A stretch of 64,000 nt of DNA from DASREM01 sp035652095 (GTDB lineage Bacteria; Acidobacteriota; Terriglobia; Terriglobales; Acidobacteriaceae): the NCBI GenBank assembly GCA_035652095.1, contig DASREM010000047.1, positions 1 through 64,000 of the forward strand, written 5' to 3'. A model generated the notes under the pieces. The model was not told the DNA's origin, ran no database searches, and saw only the letters and a list, made by a program, of their open reading frames with translations. Position 1 is the stretch's first letter; each line of letters starts with the position of its first letter. Positions 9,001 to 18,406 of this stretch are shown here, piece by piece. A program made the translations under genes and the position numbers.

Positions 9001-9302
9001 CGACGGATGGCACGACGCTGACCCACGGCAAGTCTGCCACCATCACCGCAACGGTTTGGGCATACAGCACGGCCGATTCGCTCGACCTGTACTATGCGCC
9101 CAACGCGAACAGCGCAGTGTGGACGTTCATCGGAACGATTGTGCCGTCGGGTAGCGGCGTGAAGACTCTGTCGTCCACCTTCACGTTGCCGACCGGAAGC
9201 CTGCAAGCGATCCGGGCGCAATTCCGCTATCAGGGATCTGCGTCGTCCTGCACCAGCGGCTCCTACAACGACCACGATGATCTGGTTTTCGCGGTCAACT
9301 AA
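6048..9302 (+). CDS. Large secreted protein with choice-of-anchor-D domain and duplicated C-terminal module
   Basis: A 1084-aa exported protein. The ATG at 6048 follows AAAAGGAG and precedes a signal peptide (SLLLCALLICLVVPMMAQ). Residues about 85-520 form an uncharacterised N-terminal region typical of large acidobacterial secreted proteins. About 530-625 is an ASPM/SPD-2/Hydin-like choice-of-anchor-D domain (LSPTSLDFGNQTVGVPS). A module beginning TAAYDSTLKAPKCG recurs near the C-terminus as TAVYDTTLKAPKCA, each copy about 165 residues, with an Ig-like stretch (FTVSASPSTVSVSQGG) between. Paired cysteines in each copy suggest extracytoplasmic disulfides. The exact function is unknown; adhesion or matrix binding is plausible. 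A strong terminator follows. Confidence 0.85.
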   Translation: MPEFQVLPRGRSLLLCALLICLVVPMMAQGPTTVRHDIHHDVSLPLRDMIAAAPPPSLARREAEPMRRIPLPPGLSQLAEDPVRQTSIAPLTPLVSTSFEGLGAGQYGFTVTGAPPDTNGTVGATQYVQWVNTSFAIFNKTTGALISGPTAGNTLWSGFGGGCQTNNDGDPVVLYDKLAQRWVFSQFSVSTTPYLQCIAVSTTSDATGTYNRYSFQYTNFDDYPKMGVWSDAYYETFNMFNGNTFVGSDACAYDRTKMLAGQAATQVCFQQNSSVGGLLPSDLDGLTAPPAGSPNYMIYFGTNALNLYKFHVDFVNTANSTFTGPTVIPVAAFSPLCGGGTCVPQPSTTQTLDSLADRLMYRLAYRNFGNHESLVVNHSVSVTGSGGVRWYEIQNPGGTPIVAQQGTFAPDSTYRWMGSIAMDQTGDIAVGYSKSSSSVRPSIAFAGRIPTDPVGTLETETSVVTGAGSQTGSLSRWGDYSAMQVDPVDDCTFWFTTEYMKTTGSFNWNTRIANFKFTGCGGSGGTVTLSPTSLDFGNQTVGVPSTAKTVTLTNNQSVSLSITSIATSGDYSQTNTCGTSIGANSSCTISVVFTPTTTGTRTGTLTVTDNGPGSPQTASLTGVGVTGGGGQTAAYDSTLKAPKCGAIGSSCDTGPSLILGRDNMSGGAETNQPNTINSTCADGTSGTFHSDESTDRIVVATTDGSNLAPGKTVTVTATVWAYSTGSSDALDLYYAADATNPSWVFIKTIVPPAGGAQALSTTYTLPTGGSLQAVRAQFRYQGSASSCTSGAYNDRDDLVFAVGAGTPGFTVSASPSTVSVSQGGTAPSTITVSSQNGFNSSTTLSASGLPSGVTATFSPNPVTPPANGSATSTLTFTATSTATVGTSTVTVTGTSGTLVQNTPITLTVTSSGGAQTAVYDTTLKAPKCATAGSSCDTGASLILGRDTMSGGAESHQPNTINSGCADGTLGTFHSDESIDRLVIASTDGTTLTHGKSATITATVWAYSTADSLDLYYAPNANSAVWTFIGTIVPSGSGVKTLSSTFTLPTGSLQAIRAQFRYQGSASSCTSGSYNDHDDLVFAVN

Positions 9303-9323
9303 GTATTTGCGGTACTCCATGGC

Positions 9324-9352
9324 AGGCCGGTCCTTCGGGGCCGGCCTTTTTT
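9324..9352 (+). terminator. Rho-independent terminator
   Basis: AGGCCGG and CCGGCCT form the stem around a TCCTTCGGGG loop, followed by six T residues. It lies 22 bases after the stop of the secreted protein gene ending at 9302. Confidence 0.9.
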
Positions 9353-9474
9353 CATCGCGAACAGACCGACACCGAAAAGGGGTGGTCGTTGTTTCATTGA
9401 ACTTTAGCGAACCGGTCAGAGGGAACTCGGCGCACAAAGGCCGGCGAGTTGAGAAGGCACACGAAAGGTGAAGT

Positions 9475-10755
9475 CTATTTACATCCGCCGGATTGGAGAT
9501 TTCTCAGGTTCTGCGCCGCAGTGGAAGAGCCTTTTCTGGCAGCGGCCGCCAGCAACAAGCGGGCCTGATCGCAACTTTTCGGAACGCCATCTCCTTGCAT
9601 GTAGAGATTGGCGAGCAGCACCGAGGCGGTCGTGTTCTGTTTGGCTACCGACTTCCACAACCAGCGTGCGGCTTCGCTGGTGCTGCGCGACCCGTAGCGG
9701 CCCTGCAGATAGCGTTCGGCCATGGTGAGTTCCTGAATGCCTGAGGTATCAGTGTCTGGCGCGGGAGTCTCAGCCGTCGGGCGCGGCGGAGCCGCGGAGG
9801 CCCTTTCGATTCGCGGAGTACTCGGAGTCTGCTCCGGAGCAGACGACTGCGCGGCGGTCTTCTCGGTCGCAGGCGACTGTTGCGGTTTGGTGGGCGGCTT
9901 CTGTTCAGCGACAGGCTGCGCGTCCGCTGGAGGCGTGGGGGCCTGCTGATTCACCTGCGGCGGTGTGATGTCGGTCTTCGGCTTCGTCCCTTGGACGACC
10001 TCGACGGTCTTGGGTGGTTCACGCGATGCCCATTCCAGGCCGGCAAATGCCGCCCCGATTACGAGGACCGCGACCAGAATATATTTTCCGAACCCCGAGC
10101 CCCTGGAGTCATCCTCGGTGAGTCCTACCAGGGCGCGCTCGCGTAGCCACTGCACGTCGTCAACCTGTTGCGGCGGCGCCGCGGACGGCGCGGGATGGTA
10201 TTCCACACGGTCTTCAACTCGCTCGACCGGAACCGGGGCCGTGCGCCGCTCGACCCGGGGAACCCGATAGAGTTCCCGCTCGACGTCCGCCGGCAATGGC
10301 GCGATCCGTCGTTCGACTACGGGAGCTGGCGGGACCGGGCGAAATGCCTCGTGTTCCTGTACCTGGGGCGCGGAGGCCGCGCGTTCGGTTTCCTTTGGAA
10401 TGCGGTTCTCAGGAGTCAATGTCCCGGCGCCGTTCAAGTCCGCTCCGCACATCCCGCAGAAACGGTGTCCGGCTTCGTTGCGTTCGTGACACTCGGGACA
10501 CTCGACGGTCTTGGTTACTATCGATGGCGGCACGTAGTCCGGATCTTCATCCTCTAACTCGCGCAAAAGTCCCTCCACTGCCTCTTTGCGTTTTTCCGGA
10601 GGTGCGGTGAAGTAAACCTGCGCCCAGCGTCCGAGGTTCTGGCCCAGTTTCGGGTTCATCATCGGGTTCAGCTCTGGCTCAGGCAGCCGACCGCCACGCT
10701 CGGATTGTTCCCGCGAAGACCCCACGCCTGTTCCCCTGAGAGTTTCTTTCCTCAT
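9475..10755 (-). CDS. Zinc-ribbon, single-TM protein with C-terminal Sel1-like repeats
   Basis: A 426-aa product from the ATG at 10755; a TTG at 10782 is also possible. Order: a basic N-terminus, a short helical region (LGRWAQVYFTAPPEKRKEAVEGLL), a double-CxxC zinc ribbon (CPECHERNEAGHRFCGMCG, about 85-103), a Pro/Glu-rich linker, one membrane helix (YILVAVLVIGAAFAGLEWAS, about 220-240), a Pro/Ala/Thr-rich stalk, and C-terminal Sel1/TPR-like repeats (AERYLQGRYGSRSTSEAARWL, LLANLYMQGDGVPKSCDQA). The zinc ribbon is cytoplasmic if the stalk is outside. The next gene upstream shares the ribbon-TM plan. Probably a protein-protein interaction scaffold; function unknown. Confidence 0.8.
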   Translation of the reverse strand: MRKETLRGTGVGSSREQSERGGRLPEPELNPMMNPKLGQNLGRWAQVYFTAPPEKRKEAVEGLLRELEDEDPDYVPPSIVTKTVECPECHERNEAGHRFCGMCGADLNGAGTLTPENRIPKETERAASAPQVQEHEAFRPVPPAPVVERRIAPLPADVERELYRVPRVERRTAPVPVERVEDRVEYHPAPSAAPPQQVDDVQWLRERALVGLTEDDSRGSGFGKYILVAVLVIGAAFAGLEWASREPPKTVEVVQGTKPKTDITPPQVNQQAPTPPADAQPVAEQKPPTKPQQSPATEKTAAQSSAPEQTPSTPRIERASAAPPRPTAETPAPDTDTSGIQELTMAERYLQGRYGSRSTSEAARWLWKSVAKQNTTASVLLANLYMQGDGVPKSCDQARLLLAAAARKGSSTAAQNLRNLQSGGCK

Positions 10756-10849
10756 TCCACTCTCGCTTTTGCGGCTTGTCAAACCTGAGATGGGACAAAA
10801 AAATACTGTATGGAAATGTGAATGAAAGTAGCGGTTTTATTGAGGATTG

Positions 10850-12391
10850 TTACTCGCAGGCTTTGCGGAAGGCGGGTTCGAACTGGTCCTGCTGCGCCTC
10901 CAGCTGGGTGGCAAATTTACCTCCCGGCGTCTTGCCGTAGGCATCGCTACCCTGGCAGTAGTAGAGAGCGGTATGAAGATCCACCCAGACTTTGGCGTCA
11001 GGATTCCCCAGATAGACAGGCGCGGACGGCGCTTCGGCAATTCCTGTGGCGACCAGGACGCGTTCGAAAAGAGAGAGTTGACGCGGTGCTGGATGTTTGC
11101 TGTTTCTGGTTGCCGCGGAGGCAGTCTGGCCGAAGTAGTTGCGAGTGCTGCGTGATCCCATCCCGGTGAGCGCGACCAGGAACAGCAATACCGCAGTTGC
11201 CAAGTAGAAACTCGCCCGATTGAAGCGCCAATGATGACGCAGCCACTCCCGGGTGGGCCGCTGCGACTCCAGCCACTTGCGCGCGTTCGCCGCCGAGGAC
11301 CATGGAGATGAATGATCCTCGATGTGAGCACTCTCGTCGGGAACGATCCGCACCTGAGACACACTGGGGATGGGTTCGGCTTCCACATCCACCACGGCCT
11401 CGGATTCTAGCGACGGTTCGGAAAACTCCAGGGGCGCAAGCTCCAGCGCACGCTCGCTGCCTTGCGGCTGCTGTTGCTGGGCCTGGTGCATGTGCCACAT
11501 CGAAGCCCACTTGCTCTGGATGTCCTGCACACCCGAGGCACGCGCCGCGCCGCAGATTCCACAGTAGGATTCTTCCTCAAGAAGGTCATTGCCACAACCC
11601 CGGCAACGGCTGGTGACGATTTCAGCTGGCGGTTCAGGCTCAGCGGCGAGCGGCTTGGCGGGTGCCGGAGTCTCGACCAGCTTCTCCAGTTGCGGCTTGA
11701 TTTTCTCCAGCGCCTCAAGCATGGTGGCGCGCTCGGCGGCCAGCGCACGCTTCCACTCCAGTTCCGCGTTGCGGGCGAACGCTTCCGAAAGCAACCCGGC
11801 CATCAATTGGCAAGTGCGAAGATCATGTTCCTGGAAGCAATTGGCATGACTGGACCGCAATTCGAGCACACCAACCACGTTGCCGTCATAGAAAAAAGGA
11901 AGCGCGATGAACGAGCGGATCTTGCCGCGCCAAGCGCTTTCGTCGGGAACCTTGAAGGCAGATTCTGTTTCCAGATTTTGCGATTGCACCAGCTCCCGTT
12001 TGGCCACGCATTCGGCCGAGAGCGATGCTTTTATGGGAACCACGGCGCCGGCTTCGTTTGCCGCCCCTCCGCTGGCTGCGCAGTATTGAAGGTCCTCGCC
12101 TTTTACCATGGCGATGGCCGCCCCGCTGGCCCGGGTCAATTTCTGAGCGCGGGTCGAGAGCAAGTCCATGGCAGCTTTTAGGTCCAGCTGATGACTCTGA
12201 ATCAGGCTCTGGATTTCTACGATCTCGGCGAGGGTGGCCGTCTGCGAAGGGCGAATCTCCTCCACGGGTGGAGATTCATTGTGTTGCTGAATCACGTAGG
12301 CAGCCGCCAGGAGCTGCTGGAACGAGTCCTCGTCCAGGTGCGGCTTCTCCCGCATTGCGGTGCCTTGCTTCACTTCCAACAACACTCCCAT
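10850..12391 (-). CDS. GAF-domain, zinc-ribbon, single-TM protein
   Basis: A 513-aa product. Residues about 60-215 form a GAF domain (DLLSTRAQKLTRASGAAIAMV...FIALPFFYDGNVVGVLELRSS), then a coiled stretch, a double-CxxC zinc ribbon (CRGCGNDLLEEESYCGICG, about 263-281), an acidic linker and one membrane helix (about 398-416). The C-terminal 55 residues (KVWVDLHTALYYCQGSDAYGKTPGGKF...) match a small domain often seen in acidobacterial proteins, usually KVWVNxxSGVYHCPGxxxYGKT. It is 95 bases upstream of the Sel1/zinc-ribbon gene in the same direction, so the two are probably co-transcribed. Likely an envelope-anchored sensor; ligand unknown. Confidence 0.8.
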   Translation of the reverse strand: MGVLLEVKQGTAMREKPHLDEDSFQQLLAAAYVIQQHNESPPVEEIRPSQTATLAEIVEIQSLIQSHQLDLKAAMDLLSTRAQKLTRASGAAIAMVKGEDLQYCAASGGAANEAGAVVPIKASLSAECVAKRELVQSQNLETESAFKVPDESAWRGKIRSFIALPFFYDGNVVGVLELRSSHANCFQEHDLRTCQLMAGLLSEAFARNAELEWKRALAAERATMLEALEKIKPQLEKLVETPAPAKPLAAEPEPPAEIVTSRCRGCGNDLLEEESYCGICGAARASGVQDIQSKWASMWHMHQAQQQQPQGSERALELAPLEFSEPSLESEAVVDVEAEPIPSVSQVRIVPDESAHIEDHSSPWSSAANARKWLESQRPTREWLRHHWRFNRASFYLATAVLLFLVALTGMGSRSTRNYFGQTASAATRNSKHPAPRQLSLFERVLVATGIAEAPSAPVYLGNPDAKVWVDLHTALYYCQGSDAYGKTPGGKFATQLEAQQDQFEPAFRKACE

Positions 12392-12571
12392 TGCGAATTC
12401 CAGTCTCTCTGGGGTGACCTATTGTAATGCAATTCAGTATCCAAAAGAAATTTCTGCGAGCGGTAACTCACTGATTCTTCTGAGCATTGGGGTTGTGGTG
12501 AAACAGCTCATCGCGAGCTCCCGGGCAATTGTGCAAAAGATTGCAGCTTAGCGCTTGCTTTCCGCGCCGAG

Positions 12572-13570
12572 TCATTTTCCCAGGACTGGCTCGTAAACCA
12601 CCATCCGCGATGCCGGTTTTCCGTCCGCCCACTCCTCCGGAACATAAACGCGGTGGGTCTGGAGGTCGACCGCCAGGCTGTGCACCTTGGGTTGAACCGG
12701 AAAGTCCTGCAACTTGCGATAGTGATCGGGATCGTCCTGCTGGAAAACCGAAATCGCGCCGCTGTAACAGGCCACATAGATCCGTCTGGTTCCGGGATCG
12801 AACTTGATCACGTCGGGATCACGCGCCAGCGGCAGGTAGGCGATGGGTTGGTGCTTGTCGAGATCGAAGACGGTCATAAGCCGATTTCGTTCGCACGACA
12901 GGAACGCGCGATGGTGATCGGGATCAAGAGCCATCCCGTGGTTGCCGCGGCATTTCCCGACCGGGTAGCGAGCGACGACCCTGTCGTCGGATGGATCAAT
13001 CACCGCGAGGATATCTTTGCTCTGCAGGTTGACGTACACCTTCCTGGCTGCGGGATCGTACTGAGGCATGCCGGTTTCACTGTCGAACTTGAGCGTGCGA
13101 ACGATCTGGTCCTGAGTGACTTCGACCACGGCTTCTGCTTTGCCCCGTTCGTCGGAAACATACAGTTTGTGAAATGGCTGGGCGTAGGTGCTGCCGTCGG
13201 GCTTGTTCTCGGTCGGCAGCTTCCGGATGACCTTCAACTCTTTGACGTCAACGACGCCAATTTTGTTCTCGTAGTAGTTGGATGTGTAGAGCTTCTTGAG
13301 ATCGGGAACATACTCCACGCCCTCGATGCCGGGAACGTCAGGGATCGTCTTTACAATCTTGTAGCTTTGAAGATCAATGACGTGAAGCAACCCGGCGCCG
13401 AGATGTGCCGAGAAAAGATAGTGATCGTCATAGTCAATGGTCAGGTAGTCGAAGCGCTTCCCGGGGGGACCGGGAAGCTCGAAGGCGGCGACCTGCTTGA
13501 GGGTCTGACAGACAGCGGGCAATACCGCGACCAGCAAAACTAGCGTGCAGAGATAAAGGCGTCGAGGCAT
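12572..13570 (-). CDS. Secreted YncE/YVTN-type beta-propeller protein
   Basis: A 332-aa exported protein. The ATG at 13570 begins a clean signal peptide (MPRRLYLCTLVLLVAVLPAVCQ); upstream GTG extension is less likely. The rest is a run of beta-propeller blades with recurring HVIDLQS, KLYTSNYYENKIGVVDVKEL, KLYVSDE, KVYVNLQSKDILAVIDPS and RIYVACYSGAISVFQQ units, as in YVTN/YncE-like proteins. These bind ligands or proteins in the periplasm; no catalytic motif is evident. It lies upstream of the GAF gene on the same strand but 180 bases away, so it is probably transcribed separately. Confidence 0.85.
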   Translation of the reverse strand: MPRRLYLCTLVLLVAVLPAVCQTLKQVAAFELPGPPGKRFDYLTIDYDDHYLFSAHLGAGLLHVIDLQSYKIVKTIPDVPGIEGVEYVPDLKKLYTSNYYENKIGVVDVKELKVIRKLPTENKPDGSTYAQPFHKLYVSDERGKAEAVVEVTQDQIVRTLKFDSETGMPQYDPAARKVYVNLQSKDILAVIDPSDDRVVARYPVGKCRGNHGMALDPDHHRAFLSCERNRLMTVFDLDKHQPIAYLPLARDPDVIKFDPGTRRIYVACYSGAISVFQQDDPDHYRKLQDFPVQPKVHSLAVDLQTHRVYVPEEWADGKPASRMVVYEPVLGK

Positions 13571-13689
13571 GATCAGCACCGGTCTGAGTGTAATAGAGTG
13601 CAGGGACCTAGTCACACTTTGAGAGATGCGAGCAGCGCGACAGCTTACAACGATGGGGTATGGCTCGATTTGAACTATTGACCCAAATA

Positions 13690-13796
13690 GACGTCATCCC
13701 GAGCCGAGAGGCGAGGGATCTCGCGCGCACAACGCTACATTTTGCGCACGCGAGATCCTTCGTTCGGGCTAACGCCCTCCTTCAGGATGACGTCAC
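13690..13796. repeat. REP-like inverted repeat element
   Basis: Nested inverted repeats: GACGTCATCC at the left pairs with GGATGACGTC at the right, and GGATCTCGCG pairs with CGCGAGATCC inside, with CGAGCCGAGAGGCGAGG-type sequence between. A related partial copy is at 25484-25557. The rest of the 343-base gap (13571-13913) shows no gene; 13840-13913 should hold the promoter of the patatin gene. Confidence 0.7.
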
Positions 13797-13913
13797 AGTC
13801 TGAGAAATCAAACTGAGCTACTACCAACGATGGCTTTCCCTTGACATCGCCTTGGATTCTGCTAAGTTTTGCCTAAGATCGAACATCTTCGAGGGGGAAT
13901 GTGAGGCGGAGTT

Positions 13914-16757
13914 ATGCCAAACGGGGAACCCTTGCTTGTAGTCCCTCCTTCCAATCGAAAACCCAATTACAACCCGCAAGATCCGGTTTCGTTCAACCAG
14001 GTATTTCGTGAAGAGCTGGACCAGATCGAAGGCTCGCGCCAGGCCCGCCAGGTCTGCACAGAAAAGAAGGCGTGCGACAGCCTGATCGGCCTCGCCTTTT
14101 CGGGCGGCGGGATCCGCAGCGCTACCTTCAACCTGGGCGTGCTGCAGGCACTCGCGCGACGAGGTCTGCTCCGCAACTTCGACTATCTCTCCACGGTGTC
14201 GGGCGGCGGCTACATTGGTTCATGGCTGGCGGCGCTGACTCTCCGGCTCAACACCCCCGATGACTTCACCCCTGTGGAACAGGCGTTGAAGCAAGAAACT
14301 TACGAGATCGGACAGCCGGGGGAATCTCCCTTTGTACATTGGCTGCGAAAGTATGCCGATTACCTTACGCCGCAAATGGGCATACTTTCGCCGGATACGG
14401 CCGCCGCAGTGGGAACGTGGATCCGCAATGTGATCCTGAACTTGACCGTGATCCTGCTTTTTTTGTTGGGGATGATCCTGCTGCCCTCGACACTGGTGCT
14501 CTTCAACTGGAGTGTGCTGGCGCTCCACCCCACCGCAACATTCATCCTGGGGGCGGTCTTGATCGCGGTTGCCACTGGCTGGATGGCGAGGAGCATGACC
14601 GATTTCGGCAGCGATCGTCAGGAAAAAAGATCGTGGCTGGGAAGAAACCGCGTGACGGTGGGAGTGATGTACCCGTTTTTCTCTGCCGCATGGCTGATGA
14701 ATACCTCGATCTGGATCTGGCAGGAGCACGGGCGCAGCCTTTATTGGATCCCCCTCGGCGCCGCTTTCTACACCCTGGTCTGGGTCGTGGGCTTCACGGT
14801 GTTGATGCGTCGCTCCGGCAACGTGCAGGATCGGACGGAAAGCGAGGAAGAACCGATCTCGCGGCCTTGGCTGGCGCTGTCTGCCCTGGGAGCGGGTGCG
14901 ATGGCAGGTGTGCTGATGAATGTCTACTCCTGGGTTATCGGCAAAGTTCCCGTGAACTACGACGAAATATGGATCGTCGTTATCGGGGGCACAGTCGCGG
15001 TCGTGCTGCTGATCCTGCTGACCGGCGTGCTGCAACTGGGCCTGCTTGGAACCGGGTGCCATGACCTGATCCGGGAGTGGTGGTCGCGCGAAGGCGGCCA
15101 GTTGATGACCAGCGCGCTGCTATGGCTGGGGGCGTTCTCCATCGTGATCTTTGGCCCGCTGCTGGTGCGATTTGGGCTGAACAGCACGTGGGGGAGGGGG
15201 GTGAATTTCTCCGCCGCGCTGGCCTGGCTGGTGTCCAGTGTCGTGGGATTGATCGCGGGCCGAAGTCCGGACACCGATGGAGAGAAGAAATCAGCAATGT
15301 CCCAGACCGCCACCAGTTTGCTGAAAAGCACTCGGGTGAAGGAAGTCGCAGCGAAAGTCGCACCCTTTATCTTCGTCGGTGGACTGCTGGTGATCCTCTC
15401 GACGGCGGTGCACATCGCGACCGGATGGTTATTCGAGCGAAGCCTGACCGCGCAACTTTGGTTTGGCGGATGTTCTTCGAGTCCGATGCCGCAGGGCGGG
15501 TGTGTTGTACAGCTATTCCGATTCGGCGCGAAGCCCAACGACACCTACGATACCTACTGGGCCATTCAATCCAGCCCGAATGCACACTGGTACTGGATTC
15601 TCGGGGGCGCGGCACTGTTCGGAATCGTTGCCGGTTTGCTCTCGGCGCGAATCGACATCAACGATTTCTCCATGCACCATTTCTATCGCAATCGTTTGGT
15701 GCGTTGCTACCTGGGCGCAACCAACAAGGAGCGTAAGCCGCAGCAGTTCACCGGTTTCGATCCCAAGGATGATATTCCGCTGGCGGCGCTGGCGAATTCT
15801 CCCGGTCTGTACCCCATCCTGAACGCTTCCCTCAATACTTCCAGCGGAAAGGAACTGGGGTTCGAGGAGCGCAAGGCCAAGTCATTCGTGTTCACGCCGC
15901 TTTATTGCGGATACGACCCTTCCTCTGAGTGTTACTCGACCAACGCTGGCTACCTGCCCACCTGGCTGGGCAGGACCGGGAAGAGAGGCCCGCGAAAAGG
16001 AATCACCCTGGGAACCGCGATGGCGATCTCGGGCGCAGCCGCGAGTCCAAATATGGGGCACTATTCCTCTCCTGCGACGGCATTCTTCATGACTCTCTTT
16101 GATGTGCGCCTGGGTTGGTGGATAGGCAATCCTCGCTACGGGGACACATGGAAGAGCGCGGGGCCATTGCTGGGACTCGCATACCTGCTGAAGGAACTGG
16201 TCGCGCGCAGCAACGAAGACAGTAGATATGTATATCTGTCCGACGGCGGACACTTCGAGAACCTGGCAATCTACGAATTGGTCAAGCGCCGCTGCCGGCT
16301 CATCGTGGCCTGCGACTGCGGAGCGGACAGCAAATATTCATGCGGGGATTTGATGAGCGCCATCGAGAAGTGTCGTACCGATTTTGGGGTGGACATCAAG
16401 ATCAGCCTGAACGGCATCAAGCCTGAGGACAACTGTTGCGTGAGCGCCGCGAACTTCACCGTCGGGGACATCTACTATGGGCCCAATGATGTGGGAAAAC
16501 TCATTTACCTAAAATCCAGCTTGCCGGTGGATGATGTGAAGGCCCCGCTGGGGGCCCGCCTCGCCGCCGGGGTTCGAAGCTATTGGGAGTCGCACCACGA
16601 GTTCCCTCATCAATCCACCGCCGATCAGTGGTTCGATGAGTTGCAATTCGAAGCCTACCGCGCTCTCGGGGAACACATCGGAGGCGTTTCCGCGCAGACG
16701 ATTCAGAAAGCGATGGACGATGTCTTAAAAACCGCCAAGGCAGTGGCGGCCGATTGA
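13914..16757 (+). CDS. Large membrane-spanning patatin-like phospholipase
   Basis: A 947-aa protein with a patatin domain split by membrane segments. The oxyanion loop GGGIRS is at 64-69, and the nucleophile Ser is in TVSGG (Ser96). The catalytic Asp is in SDGGHFENLAIYEL near residue 775, so the catalytic dyad is separated by over 600 residues. Between them are about eight hydrophobic helices in two groups (about 165-320 and 340-600). The family hydrolyses acyl-lipids at the membrane. An ATG with GGCGGAG in front fixes the start at 13914. Architecture resembles large bacterial patatins of unknown physiology; phospholipase activity is inferred from conserved motifs. Confidence 0.88.
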   Translation: MPNGEPLLVVPPSNRKPNYNPQDPVSFNQVFREELDQIEGSRQARQVCTEKKACDSLIGLAFSGGGIRSATFNLGVLQALARRGLLRNFDYLSTVSGGGYIGSWLAALTLRLNTPDDFTPVEQALKQETYEIGQPGESPFVHWLRKYADYLTPQMGILSPDTAAAVGTWIRNVILNLTVILLFLLGMILLPSTLVLFNWSVLALHPTATFILGAVLIAVATGWMARSMTDFGSDRQEKRSWLGRNRVTVGVMYPFFSAAWLMNTSIWIWQEHGRSLYWIPLGAAFYTLVWVVGFTVLMRRSGNVQDRTESEEEPISRPWLALSALGAGAMAGVLMNVYSWVIGKVPVNYDEIWIVVIGGTVAVVLLILLTGVLQLGLLGTGCHDLIREWWSREGGQLMTSALLWLGAFSIVIFGPLLVRFGLNSTWGRGVNFSAALAWLVSSVVGLIAGRSPDTDGEKKSAMSQTATSLLKSTRVKEVAAKVAPFIFVGGLLVILSTAVHIATGWLFERSLTAQLWFGGCSSSPMPQGGCVVQLFRFGAKPNDTYDTYWAIQSSPNAHWYWILGGAALFGIVAGLLSARIDINDFSMHHFYRNRLVRCYLGATNKERKPQQFTGFDPKDDIPLAALANSPGLYPILNASLNTSSGKELGFEERKAKSFVFTPLYCGYDPSSECYSTNAGYLPTWLGRTGKRGPRKGITLGTAMAISGAAASPNMGHYSSPATAFFMTLFDVRLGWWIGNPRYGDTWKSAGPLLGLAYLLKELVARSNEDSRYVYLSDGGHFENLAIYELVKRRCRLIVACDCGADSKYSCGDLMSAIEKCRTDFGVDIKISLNGIKPEDNCCVSAANFTVGDIYYGPNDVGKLIYLKSSLPVDDVKAPLGARLAAGVRSYWESHHEFPHQSTADQWFDELQFEAYRALGEHIGGVSAQTIQKAMDDVLKTAKAVAAD

Positions 16758-16760
16758 TTC

Positions 16761-16784
16761 GACGCGGGCGGGAACGCCCGCGTC
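16761..16784. terminator. Hairpin between convergent patatin and thiC genes
   Basis: A perfect 10-bp stem, GACGCGGGCG with CGCCCGCGTC, around a GGAA loop. It starts 4 bases after the patatin stop and lies 8 bases beyond the thiC stop. No T-run follows on either strand, so it is a stabiliser or a weak terminator. Confidence 0.55.
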
Positions 16785-16791
16785 GCAATTC

Positions 16792-18249
<1,458 letters not shown>

Positions 18250-18406
18250 GAGTACCGCACCACCTTCACTCGAGTATTAAGAGGTGATTATACGCTGCAG
18301 ACGCTGTGGTTTTACTGCTGCTTGCTGCAAGTTGTTGCATCTTGACATCGCGCAGAGAAGAACAGAGACTGTCCACCGCTTCTCTTCCGTGTGTCAGGAC
18401 AGCATT

